A DNA stretch of 64,000 bases from Verrucomicrobiaceae bacterium (GTDB lineage Bacteria; Verrucomicrobiota; Verrucomicrobiia; Verrucomicrobiales; Akkermansiaceae), in contig JAIXWR010000042.1 of assembly GCA_027491155.1 (NCBI GenBank), forward strand, positions 62,001-126,000, given 5' to 3'. The notes below the pieces were generated by a model. The model was not told the DNA's origin and searched no databases. It saw nothing but the letters and a program-made list of their open reading frames with translations. Within the stretch, counting starts at the first letter, position 1, and each line of letters starts with the position of its first letter. Made by a program: the position numbers and the translations under genes. Of this stretch, positions 1-9,200 are shown in pieces.

Positions 1-805
1 CCCGTCTCCACACGGCGAGCCACTCCCCGCCCGGTGAAAAGGCAAGGCCGCCACCGTCCATCGGACAGCCGTCCAGCTTCCAAGTGCCGGTGCCCAGCTT
101 CTGCGGAGGGGAAAACAAGAGCCCGTCACGACTCGTGGCCACGTAGATGTCGCGCGAACCGCCGACCCAATTTCGCCAAGAGGCTGCGATCTCGCCGGTG
201 GACGAGATGGCGACGTTGGGCGCGCAGCATTCACAGACATGGCCGTCCGGTGAAGCATAGATCCTCGCGTCCGGAGCCCAGGTTGCGCCTGAGTCGCGTG
301 ACAGGCGGAACCACGGATCCATGCCACCGGTTCGCAGATCGAGCCACGCGGCAACGACGAGACCACGGCCGTCACCCGCGAGAGCCTGCAATCCCTCGCG
401 AGCGGAATTCGGAGTGGTGTTGAGCGCAGGAGATTCCTTCCACGTCTTTCCTGCGTCGGGTGAGGACCACGCGTGGAGATTTCCGTCGGCATGGGAGATG
501 GCGGTGACCAGGACTCTTTCATTGGTCGCGGTGACCCGCGGGCCTCGGCGCATTCCCAGCGCTAGCTTTTGGATTTCCCCGACTTTGACAGGTGCCGGAA
601 ATGTCCGGCCGTCTCGCGAGGTGGTGTGATATAGGCTGTTGCTTTTCCCGAAAACGACGTGAATCAGGCCCGAGGGCGTCACGGCTACCTGAGGCTGCAC
701 CGCCCCGCGCAGGTCCGGCGGGACTATTTCGACCGGCGCGGCGAAGAGGTTTGTTGCAATGGCGAGGCACCAGATCAGATACAGGTTCGTTCGCATTGCC
801 GCCAT
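1..805 (-). CDS. Secreted BNR/Asp-box (sialidase-fold) protein, C-terminus cut by window edge
   Basis: Reading the minus strand from the ATG at 805 gives an uninterrupted frame to position 1, so the C-terminus lies outside the window. The first about 20 residues are a signal peptide ending near LFAAP. The body carries repeated Asp-box-like motifs (SRDGRTF, SSPDAGKTW, SRDSGATW, SRDGLLF), the signature of BNR six-bladed beta-propellers related to sialidases. A cysteine cluster VCECCAPN sits between the third and fourth motif and suggests a bound metal or disulfides. No catalytic sialidase residues can be confirmed from the part visible, so it is best read as an exported propeller protein of unknown substrate. 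It is divergent from the lipoprotein gene at 1063. An alternative start is the in-frame ATG at 796. Confidence 0.8.
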   Translation of the reverse strand, partial: MAAMRTNLYLIWCLAIATNLFAAPVEIVPPDLRGAVQPQVAVTPSGLIHVVFGKSNSLYHTTSRDGRTFPAPVKVGEIQKLALGMRRGPRVTATNERVLVTAISHADGNLHAWSSPDAGKTWKESPALNTTPNSAREGLQALAGDGRGLVVAAWLDLRTGGMDPWFRLSRDSGATWAPDARIYASPDGHVCECCAPNVAISSTGEIAASWRNWVGGSRDIYVATSRDGLLFSPPQKLGTGTWKLDGCPMDGGGLAFSPGGEWLAVWRR

Positions 806-1062
806 TGACCACAAAGGCGGGGGCATGTGCAAACCCAGAAGTCACGCCGCGCTACGTGGGCTAGTCGGTTACGCATCTCGATCGCGGGCTACACCGCATT
901 TTCACGGAGCAGGTTCTTGTGAAGCTATCGGAAGAACTGCGTAGGATTGTCGAAATCATGCGCAGCACTCCAAGAATCTTTCAGATAGTTTGCCGATGTT
1001 GGAAGGACCCTTGAAATGGCGCACGATCCATCGCGGGCCTTCTTTAAAAGAAAGACAAGAAC

Positions 1063-1227
1063 ATGAAACGCTACATCATCAAAGTACTAAAAATTTCGGG
1101 CTTCGCCATCTTCGGGCTGCTCGCGAGCTGCGCCGACACTTCGTCCGGCGGCGGCACTCACCAAATGGGCCCTCCGAACAAGGAACACTCGGTTCCCAAT
1201 AAAGCTCACCCGAGTATGGCAAACTGA
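1063..1227 (+). CDS. Small lipoprotein, copy 1 (54 aa)
   Basis: This 54-residue reading frame is probably a lipoprotein. It has a basic N-terminus (MKRYIIK), a hydrophobic stretch and a lipobox LLASC, giving a mature peptide of about 30 residues that starts CADTSSGGG and contains THQMGPP. It is almost the same as the protein at 15703 (shared ADTS, GTHQMGPP, KEH, VP, AHPSMA), which argues strongly that this very short frame is real. A strong Rho-independent terminator follows 15 nt after the stop, so it is a monocistronic unit. The function is unknown. The mature part has His and Met residues that could bind soft metals, and its place beside a metal-efflux block fits that, but this is inference. 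Confidence 0.75.
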   Translation: MKRYIIKVLKISGFAIFGLLASCADTSSGGGTHQMGPPNKEHSVPNKAHPSMAN

Positions 1228-1241
1228 ACCTACTCCAAAAT

Positions 1242-1271
1242 AGGGCCGTGGTCAGCACTACGGCCCTTTTT
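1242..1271 (+). terminator. Rho-independent terminator after lipoprotein copy 1
   Basis: The arms AGGGCCGT (1242-1249) and ACGGCCCT (1260-1267) form a perfect 8-bp stem with a 10-nt loop. A run of five T ending in TTTTT-C follows. Confidence 0.85.
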
Positions 1272-1361
1272 CGTGCCCATCAGGCCCGTTCCAGCGAGCA
1301 TAGGGTTGGTTTAGTATCCCAGAGGCCGCCATCCTCCGATCGATCATCGTCAAACGAAGAA

Positions 1362-1390
1362 CCCGCAGGTGAAATTGCTTCACCTGCGGG
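1362..1390 (-). terminator. Terminator of the minus-strand Cys-rich protein gene
   Basis: A perfect 12-bp stem (CCCGCAGGTGAA with its complement TTCACCTGCGGG) encloses a 5-nt loop, 30 nt beyond the stop codon at 1420. On the minus strand a T-rich tail (TTCTTCGTTTG) follows. Confidence 0.8.
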
Positions 1391-1419
1391 CCTTGGGACT
1401 CAAGCCAACCAGGGGCGAG

Positions 1420-1809
1420 TCATTTCTTGATCGGCACAACAAACATGCACGGTTTTCCATCGGCATTCACATAGGTGACCTTTCTCGAAGTGGTTCCTTT
1501 TCCTGGAGTGCCCGAATGTTTGATGGTGAATTTCTTCTTGCAGGAATCGCAGTGAACGGTGCCCCCGTCGTGACAAAGAGCTTCCCCTTCCTTGTCGTCT
1601 GCGACCTCCTTCACGGTGACGGATTCACACTCCATGCAGACCAAGGCGTAGTGGTCGCCTTTCTTGAGCTTCTGGATTTCTTCTTGGGTGCCGGCTTTGT
1701 GGGAACCGAGATAGATTGTGGTTCCTTTACCCGGAGGCTCGGCTGACACGGTGCCGGCGAGGCCGACCGCAAACGCGGCAACGACGAGGACTTTGAACAT
1801 GGATTTCAT
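1420..1809 (-). CDS. Secreted Cys-rich protein, putative periplasmic metal binder (129 aa)
   Basis: I start this protein at the ATG at 1809 (MKSMFKVLVV), because it places a clean signal peptide (cleavage after TVSA) at the N-terminus; the frame is open further upstream but without features. The mature protein has about 105 residues with two CxxC-type pairs (CMEC and CDSCKKKF), a separate LCHDGG and many Lys and His residues. This pattern suggests a small zinc-ribbon-like fold or a thiolate metal site. I do not recognise a named family. A copy of the 38-nt repeated motif (1913-1950) lies 103 nt upstream, so it is probably co-regulated with the Cus operon. Its own terminator lies at 1362-1390. 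Confidence 0.75.
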   Translation of the reverse strand: MKSMFKVLVVAAFAVGLAGTVSAEPPGKGTTIYLGSHKAGTQEEIQKLKKGDHYALVCMECESVTVKEVADDKEGEALCHDGGTVHCDSCKKKFTIKHSGTPGKGTTSRKVTYVNADGKPCMFVVPIKK

Positions 1810-1912
1810 GGCGATGGGGATTGGGGTTGGAATTATGCTTTCGGAGCTTGTCGAATCATGAGCCGGGCAGGACCCGCTCATGGTGACAACCTAGCGGCGT
1901 GAAATGAGATCC

Positions 1913-1950
1913 GCTCTGCGTCCCTGAGGAAAAACTCCGCATTTCTTCGG
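1913..1950 (-). promoter_or_regulatory. 38-nt bipartite motif, copy C (candidate AraC/PocR operator)
   Basis: On the minus strand this reads CCGAAGAAATGCG, 15 nt of spacer, then GACGCAGAGC. It matches the copies at 3030 and 15553 with identical spacing. It lies between the end of the AraC-type gene (1973) and the start of the secreted Cys-rich protein gene (1809), pointing at the latter. Two half-sites of about 10 nt at this spacing would suit a two-HTH AraC protein or dimer; the pairing with the regulator is inferred. Confidence 0.65.
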
Positions 1951-1972
1951 ATCGCCCGGTGCTGCCTACCCT

Positions 1973-2932
1973 TCAGATGGCGGCCAGTCCGGCGCGGTAT
2001 TCTCTCGGGGAGCAACCTTCGACTCGTTTGAATGCCCGGTTGAATTGCGATAGGGACTGAAAGCCGACCTCGAAGGCAATCTCGCTGATCCGCAAGCGCG
2101 GGTCTCGCAGGAGATCCCGAGCTTTCTGAATTCGGACACGGGTCAGGTACTCGATGAAATTGATCCCGGTCGTCTCCGCGAAGATGCCGCTGAAATAGTT
2201 GGCGCTCATGCCTGCCACGTGAGCCACCGAAGCGAGTGAGATTTCGTCGCTGAAGTTCTGCGCAATGAAGGCGCAGGCCTTCAAAACTTCCGGCCGTGCC
2301 GGTTGTTCCTGATTCAGGATCAGATTATTCCCGCATGAAGCGAGGTTGTGCGCGAATAGGTCGATCAAGTGGATCAGCGCCTCGTATTGTTTCGGCGGGA
2401 TGACCCGGGTCTGAAACCAAACCTCCTCGGCCTCCTTCAAATCAACCTGAACCCCGGAGTTCGCTAGTGCTCGCGAGACAGCGTCAAACTGCGACTTGTC
2501 GGGCCGATGGAGAAGAACCTGGCCGGTTTGGAGGAAGGCCACAAGATTGTCACCGATTCTCACGGGCACGGACGTTTCGCACAATCCAGCAAAGCATTGG
2601 ATTGTCTTGGTCTCCACGCAGGCCTCGGATTCCAATTCGTGCTGGGCGGCATAGCAGGCCTTGCAGCCTTCCACGCTTTTCGCCATCAGCGCGCAGAAGG
2701 GATTCTCCTGCCTTCGCTCGTACCGGACCACCGTGAACATCCCCGGGGCCTGGAGACGCAGTGGTAGTCCGGTGCCGGCGACGAATGCCCGCTCGTAGTC
2801 GCGATAGACTTTCGACCCAGAAAGAACCGTCACAACATTCTTCTCGGCCCGGGGGGCAGGAGTCGCACGGAAGCGGGGTTTGCATAGTCCGGATTTCATG
2901 ACTGACGCAGGGACGGTCACCAAGAAAGGCAA
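1973..2932 (-). CDS. PocR-domain AraC-family transcriptional regulator
   Basis: The protein has 319 residues. The N-terminal half is a PocR-type sensory domain with the typical cysteine pattern: CALMAKSVEGCKACY, then further on CFAGLCETSVPV, with GDNLVAFLQTGQV between it and the linker. In this family the Cys set is thought to bind a small ligand or metal. The C-terminal about 100 residues are an AraC/XylS DNA-binding domain with two HTH motifs, including ISLASVAHVAGMSANYFS and ISEIAFEVGFQSLSQFNRAF. It sits between two copies of the repeated 38-nt motif (1913, 3030) and is divergent from the Cus operon, so I infer that it controls both neighbours and perhaps itself. The start at 2932 is the longest; ATG at 2899 is equally possible. 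Confidence 0.9.
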   Translation of the reverse strand: MPFLVTVPASVMKSGLCKPRFRATPAPRAEKNVVTVLSGSKVYRDYERAFVAGTGLPLRLQAPGMFTVVRYERRQENPFCALMAKSVEGCKACYAAQHELESEACVETKTIQCFAGLCETSVPVRIGDNLVAFLQTGQVLLHRPDKSQFDAVSRALANSGVQVDLKEAEEVWFQTRVIPPKQYEALIHLIDLFAHNLASCGNNLILNQEQPARPEVLKACAFIAQNFSDEISLASVAHVAGMSANYFSGIFAETTGINFIEYLTRVRIQKARDLLRDPRLRISEIAFEVGFQSLSQFNRAFKRVEGCSPREYRAGLAAI

Positions 2933-3236
2933 GACTAACCCTCCACTTCTCCCATTTCAAGATGGGAATCTCGAAGTAGCCAGAACAGATCCACGAAGGA
3001 TTTGCGAGGTCATCCCCGCAACACGCGACCCGAAGAAATGCGGACATTTTTCGAGCGGACGCATAGCAGTGAATCGGCTCGCGCTTCATGTTTAGTCCGC
3101 ATGGTGCTAACAGGACCGCCAACATCCAACCAAGCCCCGGGTGCAATGGAGAGTCCTGACACCATCGCACCCCAGACGGAAACCCAACCGCTGTTCATTG
3201 CCGAACCTTCCGGCAAGACGGCTAAGGATTCACACA
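2933..3236. other. Divergent intergenic region between regulator and Cus operon
   Basis: This 304-nt stretch has no convincing gene. It contains the 38-nt motif at 3030-3067. An open frame from about 3148 (MESPDTIAPQ) runs into the next gene in another frame, but it has no recognisable features. Confidence 0.6.
3030..3067 (+). promoter_or_regulatory. 38-nt bipartite motif, copy A (candidate AraC/PocR operator)
   Basis: The sequence is CCGAAGAAATGCG, 15 nt spacer, GACGCATAGC. It lies 169 nt upstream of the epsilon-like gene that opens the Cus operon and about 100 nt upstream of the divergent regulator gene, so it could serve both promoters. Confidence 0.65.
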
Positions 3237-3524
3237 ATGAAACACCTGACCGTCAAACTCAGCACGCCGAACGGGCTATTCTTTACTGCGAGTGCTTCGT
3301 CGATCGACCTGCGAACCAAGGACGGCTGCTTCCATGTCCATTCAGGCCATCAAAGCTTCCTGAACATGGTCCACGCGACCGAGATCACATGCCTGACCAC
3401 GGATGGCATTTACGTCTTCGACCTCTCAAACGCCGTTGCAGGCCTGAAAGGAAGAACGTTCACCGTACTCGCGGAACGCATCCGCCGGATCGAACCGGAT
3501 GGCGTCCCAAATTCTCCGCCGTGA
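3237..3524 (+). CDS. Stand-alone ATP-synthase-epsilon-like beta-sandwich protein (95 aa)
   Basis: The chosen start (MKHLTVKLSTPNG) gives 95 residues. The pattern follows the N-terminal beta-sandwich of F1F0 ATP synthase subunit epsilon: a TPNG turn, a variable strand, DGCFHVHSGHQSFLNMV in place of the usual DGxxGILPGHxPLL, and FTVLAE near the end in place of VTVLA. The helical C-terminal hairpin of true AtpC is absent, and no other ATP synthase gene is near. It is followed 25 nt later by the outer-membrane factor of a metal efflux operon, so it is probably part of that operon. Its role is unknown; a metal-binding or assembly role is only a guess. His and Cys residues (CFHVHSGH, ITC) are present in the loop region. 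Confidence 0.65.
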   Translation: MKHLTVKLSTPNGLFFTASASSIDLRTKDGCFHVHSGHQSFLNMVHATEITCLTTDGIYVFDLSNAVAGLKGRTFTVLAERIRRIEPDGVPNSPP

Positions 3525-3549
3525 TCCACGTCATCACCCAGCTTTCCCC

Positions 3550-4926
3550 ATGAATTTCAAGTCCCATGGATCAGCCGTCTCGATCTTCTGCCCGCTGACC
3601 AGTGGAGTCCTCGCCGCGTTGCTCCTTGCCGGCTGCACCGGCTTCCCGACGACCGGCGAGCTGGAGGCGCAGCAGGATCTTGCTGCGGTAGGCAGCGAGT
3701 TCCGGCCTGGGGACGGGGGGGCGCCGCTGCCCGCCCTGAGTGCGGACAGCTCGCTCGGGGTTTACCTCCGCTACGCGGTCCTCAATCAGCCTCAAGTCGA
3801 AGCCGCTTACTACGACTGGGCGGCATCGGTGCGAAACATCACCGTGGAAAGATCGCTGCCGGATCCGCGGCTAACCTTCTCCGCCGACGTTACGAGCATG
3901 GTGGAGGCGCTGATGCCCGGGCTGATGATGGACTTGCCCGGGCCGGGCAAACTGAAAGCTGCCGCCGGGGTCGCCACCGCCGAGAGCCGGGCGAAATACT
4001 ACGCCTTCGAATCCAGCGTCCTTCAGGCGGCGTTCGCGCTGAAGAAGGCCTACTACGAGCTTCATTTTCTTGAAGGCAAGGTCCGCGTGAACCAGGAGAC
4101 CCTGAGCCTCGCGAACGACGTGGAGAAGCTGGCTCGTTCCCAGAACGAAGCGGGCAAGGTCACCTTGCAGGACGTGCTGAGAGCCCAGATGGAGCAGGAT
4201 CGCCTCACCACGGAGATCGAGAACTTGGAGGATTCACGGAATCCGGCTGTGGCGCAATTCAAGTCCGCCCTGGGACTCAAGTGGAAAGACTCCGCGCCTC
4301 CGGTCCCGAATCGGTTCGAGTCCACGCCGCTGAACTTGGATTCCGATGAGTTCATGGCGAGCGCACTGGCGCGAAATCCGAGACTGCGGGCGATGGAGGC
4401 CGAGGTCCAGGGTGCGGACGCGTCGCTGCGTCTCGCCTACAAAGCACGCGTGCCGGATTTCTCGGTGGGCCTGGAGGCCGACGTGAAATCGTCACCGCTG
4501 ATGGTGACGCCCCAGTTGGGGATCAGCCTTCCGGTCTGGCGCGACAAGACGGCCGCCCAGATTGCCGCGGCGCAGGCGAACAAATCGGCGGCGGAAGCCC
4601 GGCTCTCGGCGGAGGAGATCGCGCTCGCGGTGGAGTACGCAGAGAAATCATTCCTCCTCCGTGAAGCGAGCCGTAGCCTCGACCTCCTCAGCGGGCGGTT
4701 ACTGCCCAAGGCCCGCCAATCCGTCGAGGTGGCGCAGTCGGGCTATGTCACGGCAAAGGTCGATTTCCTCAACCTGCTGGACGCCCAGCGCACGTTGCGG
4801 GACCTGCAGTTGGCCGAGGTCGAAGCCCGCCTCCAGCGTGAACTCGCACTCGCCGAACTGTCCCTGGTGGTCCTCGGCAAGCTGCCGGAAGACGCGCCGG
4901 TCCTCTCACAGAAAGAGTCGCCATGA
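3550..4926 (+). CDS. TolC-family outer-membrane efflux lipoprotein (CusC-like)
   Basis: The start at 3550 (MNFKSHGSAV) gives 458 residues with a signal peptide ending in the lipobox LLAGC, so the mature protein is acylated as in CusC. The body shows the duplicated long-helix architecture of outer-membrane factors: repeated stretches such as LARSQNEAGKVTLQDVLRAQ and ARQSVEVAQSGYVTAKVDFL precede the pore-forming strands in each half. It would form the trimeric outer-membrane tunnel of the tripartite metal pump. Its stop overlaps the start of the adaptor gene (ATGA at 4923), so the two are translationally coupled. Confidence 0.93.
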   Translation: MNFKSHGSAVSIFCPLTSGVLAALLLAGCTGFPTTGELEAQQDLAAVGSEFRPGDGGAPLPALSADSSLGVYLRYAVLNQPQVEAAYYDWAASVRNITVERSLPDPRLTFSADVTSMVEALMPGLMMDLPGPGKLKAAAGVATAESRAKYYAFESSVLQAAFALKKAYYELHFLEGKVRVNQETLSLANDVEKLARSQNEAGKVTLQDVLRAQMEQDRLTTEIENLEDSRNPAVAQFKSALGLKWKDSAPPVPNRFESTPLNLDSDEFMASALARNPRLRAMEAEVQGADASLRLAYKARVPDFSVGLEADVKSSPLMVTPQLGISLPVWRDKTAAQIAAAQANKSAAEARLSAEEIALAVEYAEKSFLLREASRSLDLLSGRLLPKARQSVEVAQSGYVTAKVDFLNLLDAQRTLRDLQLAEVEARLQRELALAELSLVVLGKLPEDAPVLSQKESP

Positions 4927-6293
4927 AAATCGCAATTCATCGAAAGCCCCTGCTCATCGCGCTCGCGATCCTCGTTCTGGGAGGCGGCCTTGCGGCATGG
5001 TGGGGACGCTCAGCGAATGGGAACGGCGAGACCGCTGCCGCTCATTCTTCCGAAGCGCCGGAAGGCGGTAGCGGATCGATGCTGGAACTGTCCGATCACG
5101 CCCGGGCCATGGCGAGCGTGGCAACAACGCCCGTCGAGCGTCGCAAGATGACCCGCGAGATCCGGGTGGTCGGAAAGGTCGAATACAACGAGACCGCCTT
5201 GGCGATCATCACCACGCGGGTCGAGGGCTACGTTGAGCGGCTCTTTGTGGACTACACCGGTGTCGAGGTGAAAGCCGGGGATCACCTGGTGGAAATCTAC
5301 AGTCCCGACCTTCTCGTCGCGCAGCAGGAGCTGTTGATCGCGATGAGCGGGCAGTCGAACGCCAGCCTCGTCGAGTCGGCCAAGCGGAAGCTGCTACTCT
5401 GGGGCCTCACCCAGGAGCAAGTGGATGCTCTTGTCCGCGACAAGAAGACCAGCGATCGCATCACGCTCTTCTCCCCGATCAAGGGCACGGTCACGGAGAA
5501 GATGGTCGTTCAGAAGGCGATGGTGAAGCCCGGTGAGGTCCTTTACCGGCTGGCGAACCTCGAATCCGTTTGGGTTTACCTCGATCTCTACGAGCACGAG
5601 ATGCCGTGGGTGCAGTATGGCCAGATGGTCGAGGTCAAATCCGAAGCGATCCCCGACCGTACGTTTTCGGGCCGCGTCTGGTTCATCAATCCGGTGCTCA
5701 ATGAGGAAAGCCGCACGGTCAAGGTCTTGCTCAACATCGACAACGCCGACCACAAGCTGAAGCCCGGCATGTATGTGAGCGCGGTCATCCGCGCCGAGAT
5801 CCGCGCCAACGGGAAGGCCGCCGCCACCGGGGTCGAAGGCCAGTGGAGCTGTCCGATGCATCCCCTCATCATGAAGGAGCAGGCAGGACCGTGTCCCGTC
5901 TGCAAGATGGACCTTGTCCAGATTCCCGGCGCCAGCCCCGCCACGCCGCAGGACGACGCTCTCCCGCTGTCCGTCCCCGTGACCGCCGTCCTTGATAGCG
6001 GCATCCGCAAGCTGGTCTATGTCGAGAAGTCCAAGGGCCAGTATGTCCCGGTCGAGATTGTGACCGGACCCCGGACGGACGATGCCTATCCCGTCCTGAG
6101 CGGCCTCGACGAGGGAGACCTCGTCGTCACCCGCGGGAACTTCCTCCTTGATAGCCAGTTCCAGATCCGCGGCCTGCCCAGCCTGTTTTACAAGGAAGGC
6201 CAGGCCGCCGCCGTCGGCCATCAGCATGGCGGCAAGGCGCCGTCAGAGGCCGACCCCAAGGTTCAAACTCCCCCGGCCCCTCACAAGCACTGA
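4923..6293 (+). CDS. cusB: RND periplasmic adaptor with heavy-metal-binding domain (CusB-like)
   Basis: This 456-residue membrane-fusion protein starts with a signal-anchor (PLLIALAILVLGGGLAAWW). It continues with the split barrel-sandwich and helical hairpin typical of CusB (VEGYVERLFVDYTG and later PIKGTVTEKMV). Near residue 308 it carries a small metal-binding insert WSCPMHPLIMKEQAGPCPVC, the heavy-metal-binding domain found in CusB/SilB-type proteins, with Cys, Met and His ligands. A His-rich tail (GHQHGGKAP, PHKH) follows. It would gather Cu(I)/Ag(I)-like ions in the periplasm and deliver them to the pump. It overlaps the upstream gene by 4 nt, and the pump gene starts 3 nt after its stop. 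Confidence 0.93.
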   Translation: MKIAIHRKPLLIALAILVLGGGLAAWWGRSANGNGETAAAHSSEAPEGGSGSMLELSDHARAMASVATTPVERRKMTREIRVVGKVEYNETALAIITTRVEGYVERLFVDYTGVEVKAGDHLVEIYSPDLLVAQQELLIAMSGQSNASLVESAKRKLLLWGLTQEQVDALVRDKKTSDRITLFSPIKGTVTEKMVVQKAMVKPGEVLYRLANLESVWVYLDLYEHEMPWVQYGQMVEVKSEAIPDRTFSGRVWFINPVLNEESRTVKVLLNIDNADHKLKPGMYVSAVIRAEIRANGKAAATGVEGQWSCPMHPLIMKEQAGPCPVCKMDLVQIPGASPATPQDDALPLSVPVTAVLDSGIRKLVYVEKSKGQYVPVEIVTGPRTDDAYPVLSGLDEGDLVVTRGNFLLDSQFQIRGLPSLFYKEGQAAAVGHQHGGKAPSEADPKVQTPPAPHKH

Positions 6294-6296
6294 CCG

Positions 6297-9200
6297 ATGA
6301 TCAATGCCGTCATTCGCTGGTGCTTGACGCACGTCTTCATCGTCGTGCTCGGAGTCGTCGCGATCTGCGGGGTCGGCTACTACGCGATCTCGAACACGCC
6401 CGTCGATGCGATCCCGGACGTCGGCGAGAAGCAGGTCATCGTCTTCGCCGACTGGGCCGGCCGCTCGCCGCAGGACGTGGACAACCAGGTGACCTATCCG
6501 CTGACGACGAGCCTGACCGGCACGCCGGGGGTGAAGTCGATCCGCTCAATGTCGGGGTTCGGGTTCTCGATGGTCTTCGTCATCTTCAAGGACAACGTCG
6601 ATTACTACTGGGCGAGGTCGCGGGTACTCGAACGCATCAATGTCGCCCAACAGCGCTTGCCTGCCGGGGTCACGCCGGTGCTGGGTCCCGATGCCACCGC
6701 GCTCGGCCAAGTGTTCTGGTACACGGTCGAGGGCGAAGGGTTCGACCTCGCTGAACTTCGTTCCATCCAAGACTGGTACCTGCGCTACCAGCTCAACTCG
6801 GTCGATGGCGTGAGCGAGGTCGCCAGCATCGGCGGCCACGTGAAGCAGTACCAGATCGACGTTCACCCGGACAAGCTGCGCGCACAGCGCGTCACGCTGA
6901 TGGACGTTTACGAGGCGGTGCGAAACTCGAACATCGATGTCGGTGCGAAGGTTCTGGAAAAGAACGGCGTCGAGTTCTTCATCCGCGGCGTCGGCTTCAT
7001 CAAGTCGGTCGAGGACTTGGAGAAGATCGTCATCCGGCAGGAAGGCGGCACGCCCATTCAGGTGAAGCATGTCGCCACCGTCAGTCTGGGACCGGAGTTC
7101 CGCCGCGGCTCGCTCGACAAGTCGGGGGTTGAAGCCGTCGGAGGGGTGGTGCTGATGCGCTACGGCGAGAACCCGCTCCATGTCGTCGAACGGGTGAAGG
7201 AAAAGATCCGACAACTGGAGATTGGCCTGCCACAGAAGACCCTCGCGGACGGTCGGATCTCGAAGGTCAAAATTGTCCCCTTCTACGACCGCACCGACAT
7301 TGTGGGCGAAACCATTGACACCCTCAAGGAGGCGCTGACGGAAGAACTGCTGATGGCCAGCGCGGTCATCTTCATTTTCCTGCTTCACCTGCGCAGCACG
7401 GTGTCGGTGATCGTCACGCTACCGCTTTCCGTCGGGCTCTGCTTCATTCTGATGTACTTCTTTGGCGTCGATGCGAACATCATGTCGCTGGCCGGCCTCG
7501 CCATCGCGATCGGCGACGTGGGCGATATGGGGATCATCATGACGGAAAACATCTACCGTCACATCGCCACCGGAGACAAAGGCAGGAGCCATTTCCAAAA
7601 GGTCTTCGACGGTGCCTCCGAAGTCGGTGGCGCGATCGTCACCGCCGTGTCGAACACCCTCGTCTCTTTCATCCCCGTCTTCTTCCTTGCCGGACAAGAA
7701 GGGAAAATGTTCCGGCCTCTCGCGTTCACCAAAACCTTTGCCATCGGAGCCTCGGTGATCCTGGCCCTGACGGTGGTGCCGCTTGTTTGCTACTTCCTGT
7801 TCCGGCCGGTGAAGTTTTCCAAGCGGACCGGTTGGCTGATTGCCAGCGGACTCGGGCTCGTATCGGTCTTCGCCGCCCACTGGGTCTTCATGTGGGTCCT
7901 GGCGGGAAGCCATTACAGCGGCTGGCCGATGTCAGTGGTGGTGGGCGTGATCGTAACCCTTGCGGTCGTACGCATGACCCGGGAGCGCTTTCTGCCGATC
8001 GAAGAGAACCCGGTTTCTCACGGCATCGCCCGGGTTTACACGCCGGCCCTGCGGTGGATTCTCGCCCACAAGAAGACCTACCTCATCGCGCCCGTGACGA
8101 TTCTTCTGATCGGGCTCACCATCTGGCTTGGCATCGGCACCATGCTCGCACCGGTTGGCTGGGTCATCAACCGCTTCGCCCGCGAGAAAGCCTCGCCGGA
8201 GCTGAAGCAGGCGATGTCCCGGGATGCCGCTGACGACGTGACGCGCCCGCTCGTCGAGTTCGACCAACTGCGCTGGCAGCACGTGAAGAGTTCCGACGGC
8301 TCCATGCACCGGCGCATCGCATGGCGGCGGCACGACCCGAAGGAGCACGGCCCCGAGGTCGTCCAGGAGACGCGGATCCTGCCGGGCATCGGCCGGGAGT
8401 TCATGCCGCCGCTCGACGAGGGTTCCTTCCTCTACATGCCGTCGTTGCTGCCGCAGGCCGGCCTCGGTCCCGCGGTCGAGGTCAATGCGAAGCAGGACAT
8501 GGCGATGGCTACCGTGCCCGAAGTCGAATCCGTCGTCGGCAAGCTGGGCCGGGCCGAGTCCGCTCTCGACCCCGCGCCGATCGGCATGATGGAAAGCATC
8601 GTCATCCTCAAGCCGGAGGCGGAGTGGCGGCACGTGCCGGTCGAGCGCTGGTTCTCGGGCTGGCCGGACGGGTTGAAGCAACCGCTGACATGGATCTGGC
8701 CGGAGCACCGGAGCATCACGAAAGACGAGATCCTCACCGAGCTTCAGGAGAAGACCGCCATTCCCGGCGTGCTGCCGACCTTCCTCCAACCGATCCAGAC
8801 CCGCCTGGTCATGCTGCAAACCGGGTTTCGTGCCATGATGGGCGTCAAAATCTACGGCAGCAACCTGAAGGAAATCGAGCGCATCGGCTTGGAGATCGAA
8901 CAGCTCCTCAAGCAGGTTCCCGGCGCGACCGACATCGTCGCCGACCGCATTGTCGGCAAGCCTTACTTGGAGTTTGAAATCGATCGCGACCGCATTGCCC
9001 GCTACGGCGTCAGCATCCGCGACGTGCAGGACGTCATCGAGGTCGCCGTCGGCGGGATGAACATCATGGAGTCGGTCGAAGGTCGGGAACGCTATCCCAT
9101 CCGCGTCCGCTACCTGCGGGAGTTCCGCGAGGACGTTCCCGAGTTGGAGAAAATCCTCGTGCCGAGTTCCAGCGGGGCGCAAATCCCGCTGGCGCAGGTG

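Noticed and set aside
3237-3524. Part of an ATP synthase operon
   Set aside because: No other F-type ATPase subunit gene lies near, and the protein lacks the C-terminal helices of subunit epsilon.
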